12,917 nt of DNA from Actinomycetes bacterium (GTDB taxonomy: Bacteria; Actinomycetota; Acidimicrobiia; Spongiisociales; UBA5794). Where the stretch lies: assembly GCA_023336875.1 (NCBI GenBank), contig JAMBLH010000177.1, positions 1 to 12,917 of the forward strand, given 5' to 3'. Both the position numbers and the translations under genes were made by a program. Of this stretch, positions 1 to 7,616 are shown in pieces; the first letter of the stretch is position 1, and the number at the start of each line of letters is the position of its first letter. The notes under the pieces were generated by a model. The model worked only from the letters and a program-made list of their open reading frames with translations, ran no database searches and was not told the DNA's origin.

Positions 1-47
1 CCTCTCCCGATGCGACACTTGTCTGACATCTCGACGAAGGAAGGCCC

Positions 48-1187
48 ATGCAAGGATTCGTGCCGACATATTTGGGAGGGACGTCAGCGCTCTCCACACA
101 GGCCGTCGTGGGCTCGCCTGAAATCGAACGTGACGACGTGCTCATACCAGCGTCAGAGGATCTTGTCGAGGGCGAGATTCGGGTCTCGATTCTTGGAAGC
201 GGACTTCCCTGGGTCACGAAGGCTCAGGCTGCAGGCTCTGTATTGGTCGAGGTTGGTAATCCTGAGTTGGACGTATTCGTGCTCGATCTCGGCGCGGGGT
301 CGCTGGCGAACTTCAGCGGTTTACGTGTCCCTGTGACGAGTCTCAAGAATGTGTTCCTCACGCACCTCCATGCTGACCATATTGCTGACTATGTGACATT
401 GATGGGCAGCTACGTCAAGGCGGGCCGTCTCGACCCTGTCGAGGTGTGGGGCGGAGGATCTGACGAGCCCGCAATGGGGCTTGCCGCATTCGTTGGCTTG
501 ATCGAGAAGGCTCTTGCGTGGGACCTCGAGTCAATGAGAGGGAGCATCGCCACGAGTGGTGCTCCCGCCACTGCGTACGAGGTACCCTTTGACCGTACCG
601 AGGTGATCTACGAGCGAAGCGGGGTCACGATCACCTCGTTTCCTGTGATTCATGTCCTCAATGGTGCTGTTGGTTATCGCGTGGACTACGCCGGTCAGAG
701 TGTTGTGTTCTCAGGTGATACGAAGCCGACCATGACACTGGTTGAGGCAGCCCAGGGTTGCGACCTGTTGATCCACGAGACCTTCCTGCCTCCCAAGATA
801 TTCGCCGAATTGATGTCGTTTCCCTTGGAGAAGGCGATATTCGTGGTCAACGAGGCGCACACGCCCGCGAATGCGGCCGGTATCGTCTTCGACATGGTTC
901 AGCCTCGTATGGCCGCGATGTGGCACTGCCATGTGGTTGATGACTACATCGACGCTGTGTTCGAGGATGTGGCTAGTACATACTCCGGACCGGCCACGTT
1001 GTGCCAGGACCTCACGGTGTTCAACGTCACACCCGGTGCGGTGGTGGCTCGTCAAGCCATGGTCAACCCGGTGCAGCAGGCCACCATCGGGCCGTCAGAC
1101 AATGAGTACGCTCTCGACGGCAAGCCACACCCGAACCCGGCATGGTGGGCTGACGCCGCCATCGACTGGCAGTCAATGCTGAAGTGA
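48..1187 (+). CDS. MBL-fold metallohydrolase (RNase Z/arylsulfatase-like)
   Basis: This 379-residue protein has the metallo-beta-lactamase fold signature. The first metal motif HLHADH is at residues 106-111. Further candidate ligands are His202 (PVIH), Asp224 in SGDT, and a late histidine in the HTP motif at 271 or the WHCH motif at 292-295. This pattern suits a two-zinc hydrolase of the RNase Z/arylsulfatase-like branch. The substrate cannot be read from sequence. The HTP...PRMA C-terminal block and the PNPAWW tail recall the family annotated as GntH-like MBL hydrolases, a tentative memory-based comparison. I see no convincing signal peptide, so it is probably cytoplasmic. The ATG at 48 is preceded by a good purine-rich ribosome site (GAAGGAAGG), which supports this start. 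The gene converges on the DUF389 remnant and has no obvious operon partner inside the window. Confidence 0.9.
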   Translation: MQGFVPTYLGGTSALSTQAVVGSPEIERDDVLIPASEDLVEGEIRVSILGSGLPWVTKAQAAGSVLVEVGNPELDVFVLDLGAGSLANFSGLRVPVTSLKNVFLTHLHADHIADYVTLMGSYVKAGRLDPVEVWGGGSDEPAMGLAAFVGLIEKALAWDLESMRGSIATSGAPATAYEVPFDRTEVIYERSGVTITSFPVIHVLNGAVGYRVDYAGQSVVFSGDTKPTMTLVEAAQGCDLLIHETFLPPKIFAELMSFPLEKAIFVVNEAHTPANAAGIVFDMVQPRMAAMWHCHVVDDYIDAVFEDVASTYSGPATLCQDLTVFNVTPGAVVARQAMVNPVQQATIGPSDNEYALDGKPHPNPAWWADAAIDWQSMLK

Positions 1188-1254
1188 TCTCACCGGACAT
1201 CGATACTGGGCGAGTCCCTGGGGTACCGGTGCCCAGCTCCTGCCAAACTTCCCA

Positions 1255-1926
1255 TCAGATATCGGGTAAGAGATCCGCCGTAAATGCAGGGGCACTTTCG
1301 CCAAACAGAGCACCAACGTCGACGAGCGCATTACACAGGCCGCTGATTGTCGTTGTGCGTGTTCCCAAATCTATCCGTCGGCCGTGGCAACGGCGGACGG
1401 ATAGGGTCGTTTCTTGCTGGAGCTTTTCGACTCGATGTTGGAGATGCGTGCGAAGGACGAGGCGGGTGACCACACCCGCGGCGATCACGGCGACGATGTT
1501 GACAAGCAATACGAGCAACGCATCGCCAGCCTCACTGAACTGTCCGTCTGCAAGGGCGAGTCCTGCGTAAGCGGCGGCCGGGATGGTAGTGATCGACACC
1601 CCGACCCCAACAGCGGCCCGTGCTCTGTCGGAGATGAACACTGCCATCGCTGCGACACCCGCAGCGAGAGCAATTGTGACCGTGATGAGGTCCATCTCCG
1701 TGACAAAGGACACGAGCGATTCCGGGATTCCCTCGAGAGGATCGTCAACTCCGAAGAACGGGCCAATGAGAGTCCACACTGTCGATGCGGCTATAGCGAT
1801 CGCCATGCCGACCGCCCGAGGTTGGAGATCGCAACTCGACGCTCGTATCGATGAGCTGATCGCGCTTCGCGACGAACTCGGCGACTGCATCGGTTGCGGC
1901 TGTCTCTCGCTCAAGTCGTGTGCCAT
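1255..1926 (-). pseudogene. Half-length DUF389 membrane protein, probably truncated
   Basis: The 223-residue frame from ATG 1926 (AGAAGG ribosome site) contains the C-terminal half of an actinobacterial DUF389 membrane protein. Helices lie at about 37-58, 80-98, 103-125 and 136-158, with the family-like stretch GVSITTIPAAAYAG at 109-122. The usual N-terminal helices and their conserved APEYGP-type core are missing. Residues 12-35 are an implausible Ser-rich stretch. Meanwhile the neighbouring frame over about 1815-1930 reads as a charged, helix-like peptide (RLERETAATDAVAEFVAKRD), so a frame change near 1811-1840 is likely. The last ~45 residues, after a plausible end near HRVEKLQQ, also look non-native. 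The function of intact DUF389 proteins is poorly known. I call it a remnant; a short functional protein with a new N-terminus remains possible. Confidence 0.6.
1371..1404. repeat. Imperfect palindrome, 14-base arms
   Basis: The arms are CTATCCGTC-G-GCCG (1371-1384) and CGGC-G-GACGGATAG (1391-1404), with one G:G mismatch and a TGGCAA loop at 1385-1390. It lies within the doubtful C-terminal tail of the DUF389 frame, between two convergent genes. There is no strong T-run on either side, so a factor-independent terminator is only one option. Confidence 0.55.
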
Positions 1927-2016
1927 CTTCAATCCTTCTGACCGTGCTGGTGTGGCTGGTTCGGGTGCTCGCTATATCATCGGAGACAGTCGACCCACTC
2001 CACAGCACGAGGATTC

Positions 2017-2472
2017 ATGAGCACTTCCGATACAACTCGCACAGTCACGATCTCGAAGAGACAGGACATCTTCGTTTCGTGGACGTCTGACGTGCTCATC
2101 TACATTGTCGTTCTCAATCTCTTCGTCGAGTATCTCCCCGCGGTCATAATCGAGTCGTTCACCGTCTCGATTCTTACAGCGATCCTCCTGAAGATCCTTC
2201 TCGACCTGGTCATGGGAATCGAGCACAATGTCCACAGCTTCTTCGAGCAGAAGGAGGGAGCGATATACAGGGTGCTGGGCACGGTGTCGTTGTTTGCCAT
2301 ACTCTTCCTCGGAAAACTGTTCATTCTTGAGGTTGTGAACTTTGTGTTCGGTGACCACGTGGAGCTGGGCCACTTCATAGAGGTCGTTGCTCTGGTTCTC
2401 GCTCTGATGATCACCCGCAGACTGGTCCACGGTTTCTATCTGCGGCTCGGCGTTCCTGCCGAACACGACTGA
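2017..2472 (+). CDS. Small multi-pass membrane protein, unrecognised
   Basis: This 151-residue protein has a short charged N-terminus and about four hydrophobic helices at roughly 25-42, 48-66, 85-110 and 117-134. Charged loops (HSFFEQKEG around 73-81) separate the middle pair. I do not recognise a family, and no catalytic motif stands out. The ATG at 2017 is preceded by GAGGA at short spacing. The gene is divergent from the DUF389 remnant, with 90 bases between starts that must hold both promoters. It converges on the membrane-protein gene ending at 2485, with only 12 bases between stops. Small inverted repeats cover the 3' end (CACGAC 2464-2469 with GTCGTG 2477-2482; AGCCG/CGGCT 2487-2498) and could fold in the transcripts, but neither is a convincing terminator. 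Confidence 0.75.
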   Translation: MSTSDTTRTVTISKRQDIFVSWTSDVLIYIVVLNLFVEYLPAVIIESFTVSILTAILLKILLDLVMGIEHNVHSFFEQKEGAIYRVLGTVSLFAILFLGKLFILEVVNFVFGDHVELGHFIEVVALVLALMITRRLVHGFYLRLGVPAEHD

Positions 2473-2484
2473 GGATGTCGTGCT

Positions 2485-3009
2485 CTAGCCGTTCGGCTTG
2501 GTCCTGCTCCTATGGAGCGTGTAATAGTCGGCTATGCCGAGCGACGCAAGCGGGAGCAACCCGCCGCTGAGTAGCCCCAACCCCGGGATCACAAACAGCA
2601 TCAGTACGGAGTACGTCGACGCGAGCAGCACCGCGGCGGCGCGTGCGATGAAGCGGTCGGTCTCGCGCTCCTTCAGTGTGATCGCTCCACCGATTCCGAA
2701 TCCAACACTGAGCCCGAACACGGGGTTGAATAGTCCGAGAGGTAGAGCCACCAGGAGCCACAGGCCCATTGCCTTGAGCACGGAAACTGGTGCGTTCGGT
2801 CGTCCTGAGACGAATGCCAGAGTGAGAAACACGAACGGGACCAGTGCAAAACCGACCGAAAACGCAGGGGTCGCGGCCTCCGGGGTGTCGGATCGAGTTG
2901 AGACGATTGCCACAAGCAGCGACCCATAGCTGACCATCAGTACGACCGTGCTGACGGCAATCGCGAGCCAGGACCGCTTGTAGCTCTCATCGTGCTCCGC
3001 CACTGTCAT
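2485..3009 (-). CDS. Hydrophobic membrane protein of unknown function, 3' end of sugar operon
   Basis: This 174-residue protein has hydrophobic segments near 13-36, 47-68, 76-95, 98-112 and 121-156, a soluble charged N-terminus (MTVAEHDESYKRS) and a basic C-terminus. I cannot assign it to a named family. The start at 3009 lies 27 bases beyond the stop of the AglG-like permease on the same strand, so it may be the last cistron of the sugar-uptake operon. No good ribosome site precedes it, which suggests weak or coupled translation. It could equally be an independent gene. Codon usage and the charge distribution around helices look normal, so I regard it as real. Confidence 0.7.
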   Translation of the reverse strand: MTVAEHDESYKRSWLAIAVSTVVLMVSYGSLLVAIVSTRSDTPEAATPAFSVGFALVPFVFLTLAFVSGRPNAPVSVLKAMGLWLLVALPLGLFNPVFGLSVGFGIGGAITLKERETDRFIARAAAVLLASTYSVLMLFVIPGLGLLSGGLLPLASLGIADYYTLHRSRTKPNG

Positions 3010-3036
3010 GCTTCGGCAACCATGAAATGGGCCTAC

Positions 3037-3942
3037 TCAGCCCTTGACGGATCCAGCCGTCAGGCCACGGACGAAGTAGCGCTGCAGCGAAAGGAATACC
3101 ACGAGAGGCAGTGCCATCGTGATGAAGGCGCCGGCAGTCAAGAGATGCCACGCCTGGCCTCTCGAACCATTGAGGTTGTTCAGAGCCAGGGTGATCACGC
3201 GCACGTCCGGTTCGCCTCCAAGGAATACGAGAGCGATGAGGAGGTCGTTCCACACCCAAAGAAACTGGAAGATTGCAAATGACGCCAGAACCGGAACCGA
3301 GAGTGGCACAACGAGCTTGGTGAACGTCTGAAAGTGTGATGCACCGTCGATTTCAGCGGACTCCATCATTGAGGAGGGAAGTGATCCTATGTAGTTGCGC
3401 AACAGGTAGATGGCCAGAGGTAGCCCGAATCCGGTATGTGCAAGCCAAACAGCAGGGAACGTACCGTTCAGGTTCACCGTCGTGTAGAGACGCAGCAACG
3501 GAATCAGTGCCATCTGGAGGGGGATGACCAGCAGCGCGACAACGCCGACGAAGAGCCATTGCCGGCCTGGGAACTTCATCCACGCGAAACCGTATGCCGC
3601 AAAGGCGGCGATCGTTATCGGCATGACGGTGGCAGGGATCGTGACAGACAGGCTGTTCAAGAAGGAATTCCCGAATCCTTCGGACGTCAGGACGTTGGAG
3701 TAGTTGGCAAGCGTCCATTCGTTTGACCCCAGATTGGAGAACACTGTCCACCAGCCGCTGGTGTTGACAGCGTCGGGCGTGCGGAATGAGCTGATCAGTA
3801 CGCCGAGTGTGGGGATGATCCACACAATCACGATGATCAGGATGACCAGCTTGACAGGCCAGAGGTGGAAGACGCGCGCCCAGAATCCAGGTTCTTCTTG
3901 ACTGCTGCTGACGTGGGCGCCTGTTTCGGCGGCGGTGGTCAT
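3037..3942 (-). CDS. aglG: Carbohydrate ABC transporter permease, AglG/MalG-like
   Basis: This 301-residue inner-membrane permease of the MalG family imports a sugar together with the AglF-like partner. The ATPase-docking EAA loop is visible at 194-213 (ESAEIDGASHFQTFTKLVVP). The first helix spans about 31-52 and is followed by the periplasmic segment typical of MalG-type subunits. The C-terminus QRYFVRGLTAGSVKG is characteristic of this branch. The frame stays open far upstream, to 4614, but I chose ATG 3942 because it overlaps the upstream permease stop by four bases (ATGA), giving translational coupling, and because everything upstream is antisense-like sequence inside the neighbour. Substrate specificity (alpha-glucosides or another sugar) is inferred only from overall similarity. 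Confidence 0.92.
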   Translation of the reverse strand: MTTAAETGAHVSSSQEEPGFWARVFHLWPVKLVILIIVIVWIIPTLGVLISSFRTPDAVNTSGWWTVFSNLGSNEWTLANYSNVLTSEGFGNSFLNSLSVTIPATVMPITIAAFAAYGFAWMKFPGRQWLFVGVVALLVIPLQMALIPLLRLYTTVNLNGTFPAVWLAHTGFGLPLAIYLLRNYIGSLPSSMMESAEIDGASHFQTFTKLVVPLSVPVLASFAIFQFLWVWNDLLIALVFLGGEPDVRVITLALNNLNGSRGQAWHLLTAGAFITMALPLVVFLSLQRYFVRGLTAGSVKG

Positions 3943-5096
3943 CGTTGGGCCTCCTGGGCCTTGAAGCGGCTCACATTGAGGAACATGAGCGGAATAATCG
4001 CGACCAACAGGATGACAGCGAGCGCAGCACCCTTGCCATCGTTGCCGAACGTGAAGAATTCTGTCACCATTCGTTCGGCTACAACGGAGGTGCCAAACTC
4101 TCCTGACGTCATCACGAAGACGATATCGAAGACCTTCCAAACGGTGATAACGATCGTGGTGAGAACCACAACAAGCGTCGATGAGATCGATGGGATGATG
4201 ATCCGCCAGAACACCTTGAATTCGTTGGCGCCGTCGATACGGGCGGCCTCGATGATCTCGTTGGGAACACCTTTGATGCCAGCAGACAAGATCACCATGG
4301 CGAAACCAACCTGAAGCCACACGAGGATGACCATGAGAAAGAAGTTGTTCCATGGTTCCTGTAGCAACCATGCAATGGGTTCGTTTCCGATTGCCGTCCA
4401 GAACCCGTTGAGGATGCCGATCTGCTCGCCAAACCCCTCTGGGCGGAAGTTGTATACAAACCGCCACACGATCGATGCGCCAACGAACGAGATCGCCATC
4501 GGCATGAAGATGAACGACTTCGAAAACGCTTCCCCCTTGCTCCCGAGCTTGTCCGAGAGCACAGCAAACGCGAGACCTATACCCACGGCGAGCGCAGGAA
4601 CGATGATCACCCAAAGGAAGGAGTTGCGCAGGGCCTCGAGCGTGCCCGGATCGGTGAATACATCTACGTAATTGTCGAAGCCGACGAAATTCTCGCCGTT
4701 GCGATCCTGGAAGCTGAGCTTGAAGGTCACGATTGTCGGGTAGACGAGGAAGACGGATAGAACGACAAGTGCCGGCCCGACGAAGACGAACGGCAGGACA
4801 TGGTCCCGGTAACGCTCAGGGAGGCGGTTTACTAGCCAATCCATCGCGTAGTACATGGCAAAGACGCCAAGGACTCCGATGATGAGTGCGACGAACACGA
4901 CCAGGAGGCGGTTTGCGTCCTCGTTCAGCAGCACGGTGCCTGACCACCACAGGAGTACGATCGCTACGACAGGGACCGCAAGCGACACGACGACTCGGAG
5001 CACCTGGGTGATGAAGTTGGAGTCAGGCTCCTCGGGCCCAGCGGGAGAGAGCACTTGTTCGTCGACCCTGAGATCCTTGTCCTGGGTATCTGGCAT
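3939..5096 (-). CDS. aglF: Carbohydrate ABC transporter permease, AglF/MalF-like
   Basis: This 385-residue permease is the MalF-type partner of the downstream AglG-like subunit. It has a cytoplasmic N-terminus of about 30 residues and two extra N-terminal helices (about 32-53 and 64-86). The transporter core starts near 100 with LPFVFVGPALVVLSVFLVYP. The EAA loop at 283-302 (EAARIDGANEFKVFWRIIIP) contacts the shared ATPase. The region around WNNFFLMVILVWLQVGFAMV (249-268) is typical of AglF-like alpha-glucoside permeases. ATG 5096 has GGAG four bases upstream. The gene follows the binding-protein gene after a 104-base gap holding a perfect hairpin, which may set a lower expression level for the permeases. 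Confidence 0.92.
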   Translation of the reverse strand: MPDTQDKDLRVDEQVLSPAGPEEPDSNFITQVLRVVVSLAVPVVAIVLLWWSGTVLLNEDANRLLVVFVALIIGVLGVFAMYYAMDWLVNRLPERYRDHVLPFVFVGPALVVLSVFLVYPTIVTFKLSFQDRNGENFVGFDNYVDVFTDPGTLEALRNSFLWVIIVPALAVGIGLAFAVLSDKLGSKGEAFSKSFIFMPMAISFVGASIVWRFVYNFRPEGFGEQIGILNGFWTAIGNEPIAWLLQEPWNNFFLMVILVWLQVGFAMVILSAGIKGVPNEIIEAARIDGANEFKVFWRIIIPSISSTLVVVLTTIVITVWKVFDIVFVMTSGEFGTSVVAERMVTEFFTFGNDGKGAALAVILLVAIIPLMFLNVSRFKAQEAQR

Positions 5097-5136
5097 CTAT
5101 CTCCGTCCCATCCGCTCCCACCACTGTAGACGAACG

Positions 5137-5169
5137 CGAGAGAGCGGCCCAATTCGGGCCGCTCTCTCG
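5137..5169. promoter_or_regulatory. Perfect 14-bp hairpin between binding-protein and permease genes
   Basis: The arms CGAGAGAGCGGCCC (5137-5150) and GGGCCGCTCTCTCG (5156-5169) are exact complements with a five-base loop. No run of T follows on the minus (operon) strand, so it is not a classical intrinsic terminator. Stable stem-loops between binding-protein and permease cistrons are known in other sugar ABC operons, where they protect upstream mRNA or attenuate read-through. That role here is inference. Confidence 0.8.
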
Positions 5170-5200
5170 TCTCGTGGATCGGTTCAGTTGAATCCCAAGA

Positions 5201-6571
5201 TTATGGCCAACTCGTCTCGATCATCTCGAGCGTATCCGCCGTGGACGTGCCACGGGTCCAGTCGACCATGCCGGTCCAGAATGCTCCCTGACCAATTTCG
5301 GGCGGCATCAGGTCGGATGCATCGAAGACGAATCCGTTACCCGCGAGGGCAGCCGCTACAGCCCCAGCCTGCAGTTTGACGGTATCCGTCGTGTAGCAGG
5401 TGTTCGGTGTGTTCGCATTCGCTGAGATCCTCTCGATCCCAGGGACTCCGGCACCCGATGCGTTGATGCACTGCAGCGGAACCTCTGAGTAGGCCACGAA
5501 CGCTGCCACAACCTCAGGACGGTTGTTGAATACCATTGCGAGTTCACCGCCGCCCATTGCAGCCTGTGGCAGGCTGGAATCGATGGATGGGAAGTTGAAG
5601 AACGCAGCATCCTCGCCAAGAACGACACCCTCTGGGAAGAAGTTCGAGATGAACGATGCCTGACGATGCATCAAGCACGATGGTGGATCATTGAACATCG
5701 GATTCGGTGCATCACGGAAATCGATGGCAGCAACGCCATCCGCTCCGCCGAGCACGAAGCCCTCACCGAACATGATCTCGCCGAACGTATCAAATGCGAG
5801 CTGAACCGCCGGATCCGTGAATGGGATCTCGTGGTTGACCCACTGGTTGTAGACGTCAGCGCCTCCGGTACGGACCATGATGTCTTCGATCCAGTCTGTG
5901 CCCGGCCATCCTGTGGCCGCATCACTTCCGAGACCGATGCACCACGGTGTTGAACCGTCGGCCACGGCCTGTGACGACAACGCAACGAGTTCATCCCAGG
6001 TCTCAGGAATCGCATAACCGGCAGTCTCAAACGCAGGCTTGTTGTACCAGACGATGCTCTTGTAGTTGGCGTTGGTCGGAATCGAGTAGTGCTTGCCGTC
6101 GGCGCACACGCCAAGATTCATGAAATAGGAACCATGTGCTGCTTCGAGCGCGGCGATATCAAGGCCCATATCCTCGAGTGCGATGATTTCGCCGGCGTCT
6201 GCAAAGGTGCAGATCGAGCCCGGCTGAGGAGTAGAGGCTATGTCAGGCGGGTTGCCGCCGTCGACGCGAATTCGCAGCTGTGCTTCGAAGTCGTCCGAGC
6301 CCTCATAGGTGACCGTTCCACCCGTCGCCTCGTTGTAGACATCCCAGGTTGCCGCGATCGACGCGCCCTCATCGCCGGTCGGAGCCGCAAATACCGACAC
6401 CTCGGTGCCTGCCACGTCGACATCGGTGTACTCGTTCCCACCGTCGCTCGCAACAGTTGTTTCGGTACCGCCGCTCGCAACAGTTGTGTCCGTGTCGTCG
6501 CTGTCGCTGCTACATGCGGCAGCAACAAGTGCGAACACGAGAATCAGCAATAGCCATCTGACTTTCTTCAT
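5201..6571 (-). CDS. aglE: Sugar ABC transporter substrate-binding lipoprotein, AglE-like
   Basis: This 456-residue extracellular solute-binding protein (family 1, COG1653 type) captures the sugar for the AglF/AglG pair. The signal peptide (MKKVRWLLLILVFALVAAAC) ends at Cys20, the likely lipidated residue; the -3 position is Ala rather than Leu/Val/Ile, a slight lipobox deviation. An Asp/Thr/Ser-rich linker with a repeated TTVAS follows, a style common in Acidimicrobiia-type lipoproteins. The folded part includes YSIPTNANYKSIVWYNKPAF and TWDELVALS, typical of this family. The frame is open back to 6742, but ATG 6571 has an excellent GGAGG site and starts directly with the signal peptide. The gene lies 61 bases downstream of the kinase gene. 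Confidence 0.92.
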   Translation of the reverse strand: MKKVRWLLLILVFALVAAACSSDSDDTDTTVASGGTETTVASDGGNEYTDVDVAGTEVSVFAAPTGDEGASIAATWDVYNEATGGTVTYEGSDDFEAQLRIRVDGGNPPDIASTPQPGSICTFADAGEIIALEDMGLDIAALEAAHGSYFMNLGVCADGKHYSIPTNANYKSIVWYNKPAFETAGYAIPETWDELVALSSQAVADGSTPWCIGLGSDAATGWPGTDWIEDIMVRTGGADVYNQWVNHEIPFTDPAVQLAFDTFGEIMFGEGFVLGGADGVAAIDFRDAPNPMFNDPPSCLMHRQASFISNFFPEGVVLGEDAAFFNFPSIDSSLPQAAMGGGELAMVFNNRPEVVAAFVAYSEVPLQCINASGAGVPGIERISANANTPNTCYTTDTVKLQAGAVAAALAGNGFVFDASDLMPPEIGQGAFWTGMVDWTRGTSTADTLEMIETSWP

Positions 6572-6632
6572 TATCTCCTCCATCGGTCGATGGTCTTCGT
6601 CGAACCAGGTTGAACCGGTTCCAGTCAGAAGT

Positions 6633-7553
6633 CTAGCGTGCACGTGCCCCTTCAAACCTATTGGGCCAATCTCTGAGCTCAGATCTCCATGGCGGATTGG
6701 CGCCGGTGCGGCCGCACACAAACGCTGAGGCAAGGAGCGCATTGTCCATCACCCCGAGGAGCGATGCTTTGTCCAATGAACTCAACGAGGAACGACTGGT
6801 AGCACCAAGCTCATGAAGACCGGAGAGGACCGCGCCAGTGAATGTGTCACCAGCGCCGACGGTGTCCACCACGTCGACCTGAACACCGTTTCGGTGTTCA
6901 GACCACGCCGATGTGAACACGTCACAGCCCTGTCCACCTCGAGTGACGATCACCGTCTCGATGCCGCGAGCGAGGAGCTCGGCGGCGAAGGAGTCGATCG
7001 TCCGGTTCGGAGCTATCCATTCCGCATCTTCGTCCGAGCATCGATAGAGAGATGTCTGGTCAAGCCACCTCTGGTGCCAGGAATCCCATTCGGCTCGATC
7101 ATCGACGATCGAAGGCCGCACATTCGGATCGAGACTGATGAGTCCTGGATTCGTCTCAATGAGCTCCGCCAGCGTGGCGGCTGTCTGGCCGCGGTACATG
7201 CCAAAGGTCCCGCCATGAACAATGTGCGGTCCTTGCCCAATAGGAGAGAGATCGGCGATCGTCAGGTTTGCCTCCGCGGTGCCATCGGCTTCGAACTGGA
7301 AGGACGGTGACGGATGGAGTGACACTACGGCCCTTGCCGTCGGCTCAGGTCCTCTCTCCACAAGTGTGGTGTTCACCCCTGATTCCTCCATGTGCTCCAT
7401 GAGTAGCTCACCGAACGGGTCGAACGAGACGCGCCCCAGAAAAGCTGTGGGTGCCCCGAGACGCGCAGCTGCAACAGCGACATTCATATTCGATCCGCCA
7501 GGTACCGGACCCGGCATCATGTCGATGATCGCGTCACCGCACGACACGATCAT
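6633..7553 (-). CDS. PfkB-family sugar kinase (fructokinase-like)
   Basis: This 306-residue ribokinase/PfkB-family kinase would phosphorylate a sugar with ATP in the cytoplasm. The N-terminal GDAIIDMMP is fructokinase-like. The first PfkB signature is at 19-33 (GGSNMNVAVAAARLG), and the second, DTVGAGDTFTG at 230-240, contains the anion hole and catalytic base Asp236. DPNVRP at 142-147 is also typical. The gene is first in the minus-strand operon ahead of the binding protein and permeases, which suggests that it phosphorylates the imported sugar or a product released from it. The start ATG 7553 has no good ribosome site, and the next upstream cue is an inverted repeat at 7568-7588. The exact substrate (fructose, another hexose or a keto-deoxy sugar acid) cannot be decided. 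Confidence 0.9.
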   Translation of the reverse strand: MIVSCGDAIIDMMPGPVPGGSNMNVAVAAARLGAPTAFLGRVSFDPFGELLMEHMEESGVNTTLVERGPEPTARAVVSLHPSPSFQFEADGTAEANLTIADLSPIGQGPHIVHGGTFGMYRGQTAATLAELIETNPGLISLDPNVRPSIVDDRAEWDSWHQRWLDQTSLYRCSDEDAEWIAPNRTIDSFAAELLARGIETVIVTRGGQGCDVFTSAWSEHRNGVQVDVVDTVGAGDTFTGAVLSGLHELGATSRSSLSSLDKASLLGVMDNALLASAFVCGRTGANPPWRSELRDWPNRFEGARAR

Positions 7554-7567
7554 GAGGCGCTACTGCA

Positions 7568-7588
7568 TGTGATCGGTGTGGCGTCACA
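7568..7588. promoter_or_regulatory. Candidate operator TGTGA-N11-TCACA upstream of kinase operon
   Basis: TGTGA at 7568-7572 and TCACA at 7584-7588 form exact 5-base inverted arms with an 11-base spacer, 15-35 bases upstream of the kinase start. The position suits a repressor of the sugar operon. The half-sites resemble CRP-type boxes, but CRP sites have a 6-base spacer. A single short repeat like this can arise by chance. Confidence 0.25.
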
Positions 7589-7616
7589 AAGCAGCGAACG
7601 AATGAGGTACTCCACG

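Noticed and set aside
1972..2466. 164-codon minus-strand frame opposite the 151-residue membrane protein
   Set aside because: The Asp/Glu/Asn/His-rich translation is a typical complement of hydrophobic codons; the plus strand has a ribosome site and good helices.
3942..4614. N-terminal extension of the AglG-like permease frame
   Set aside because: It is antisense-type, Arg/His/Cys-rich sequence inside the AglF gene; ATG 3942 with ATGA overlap explains the start.
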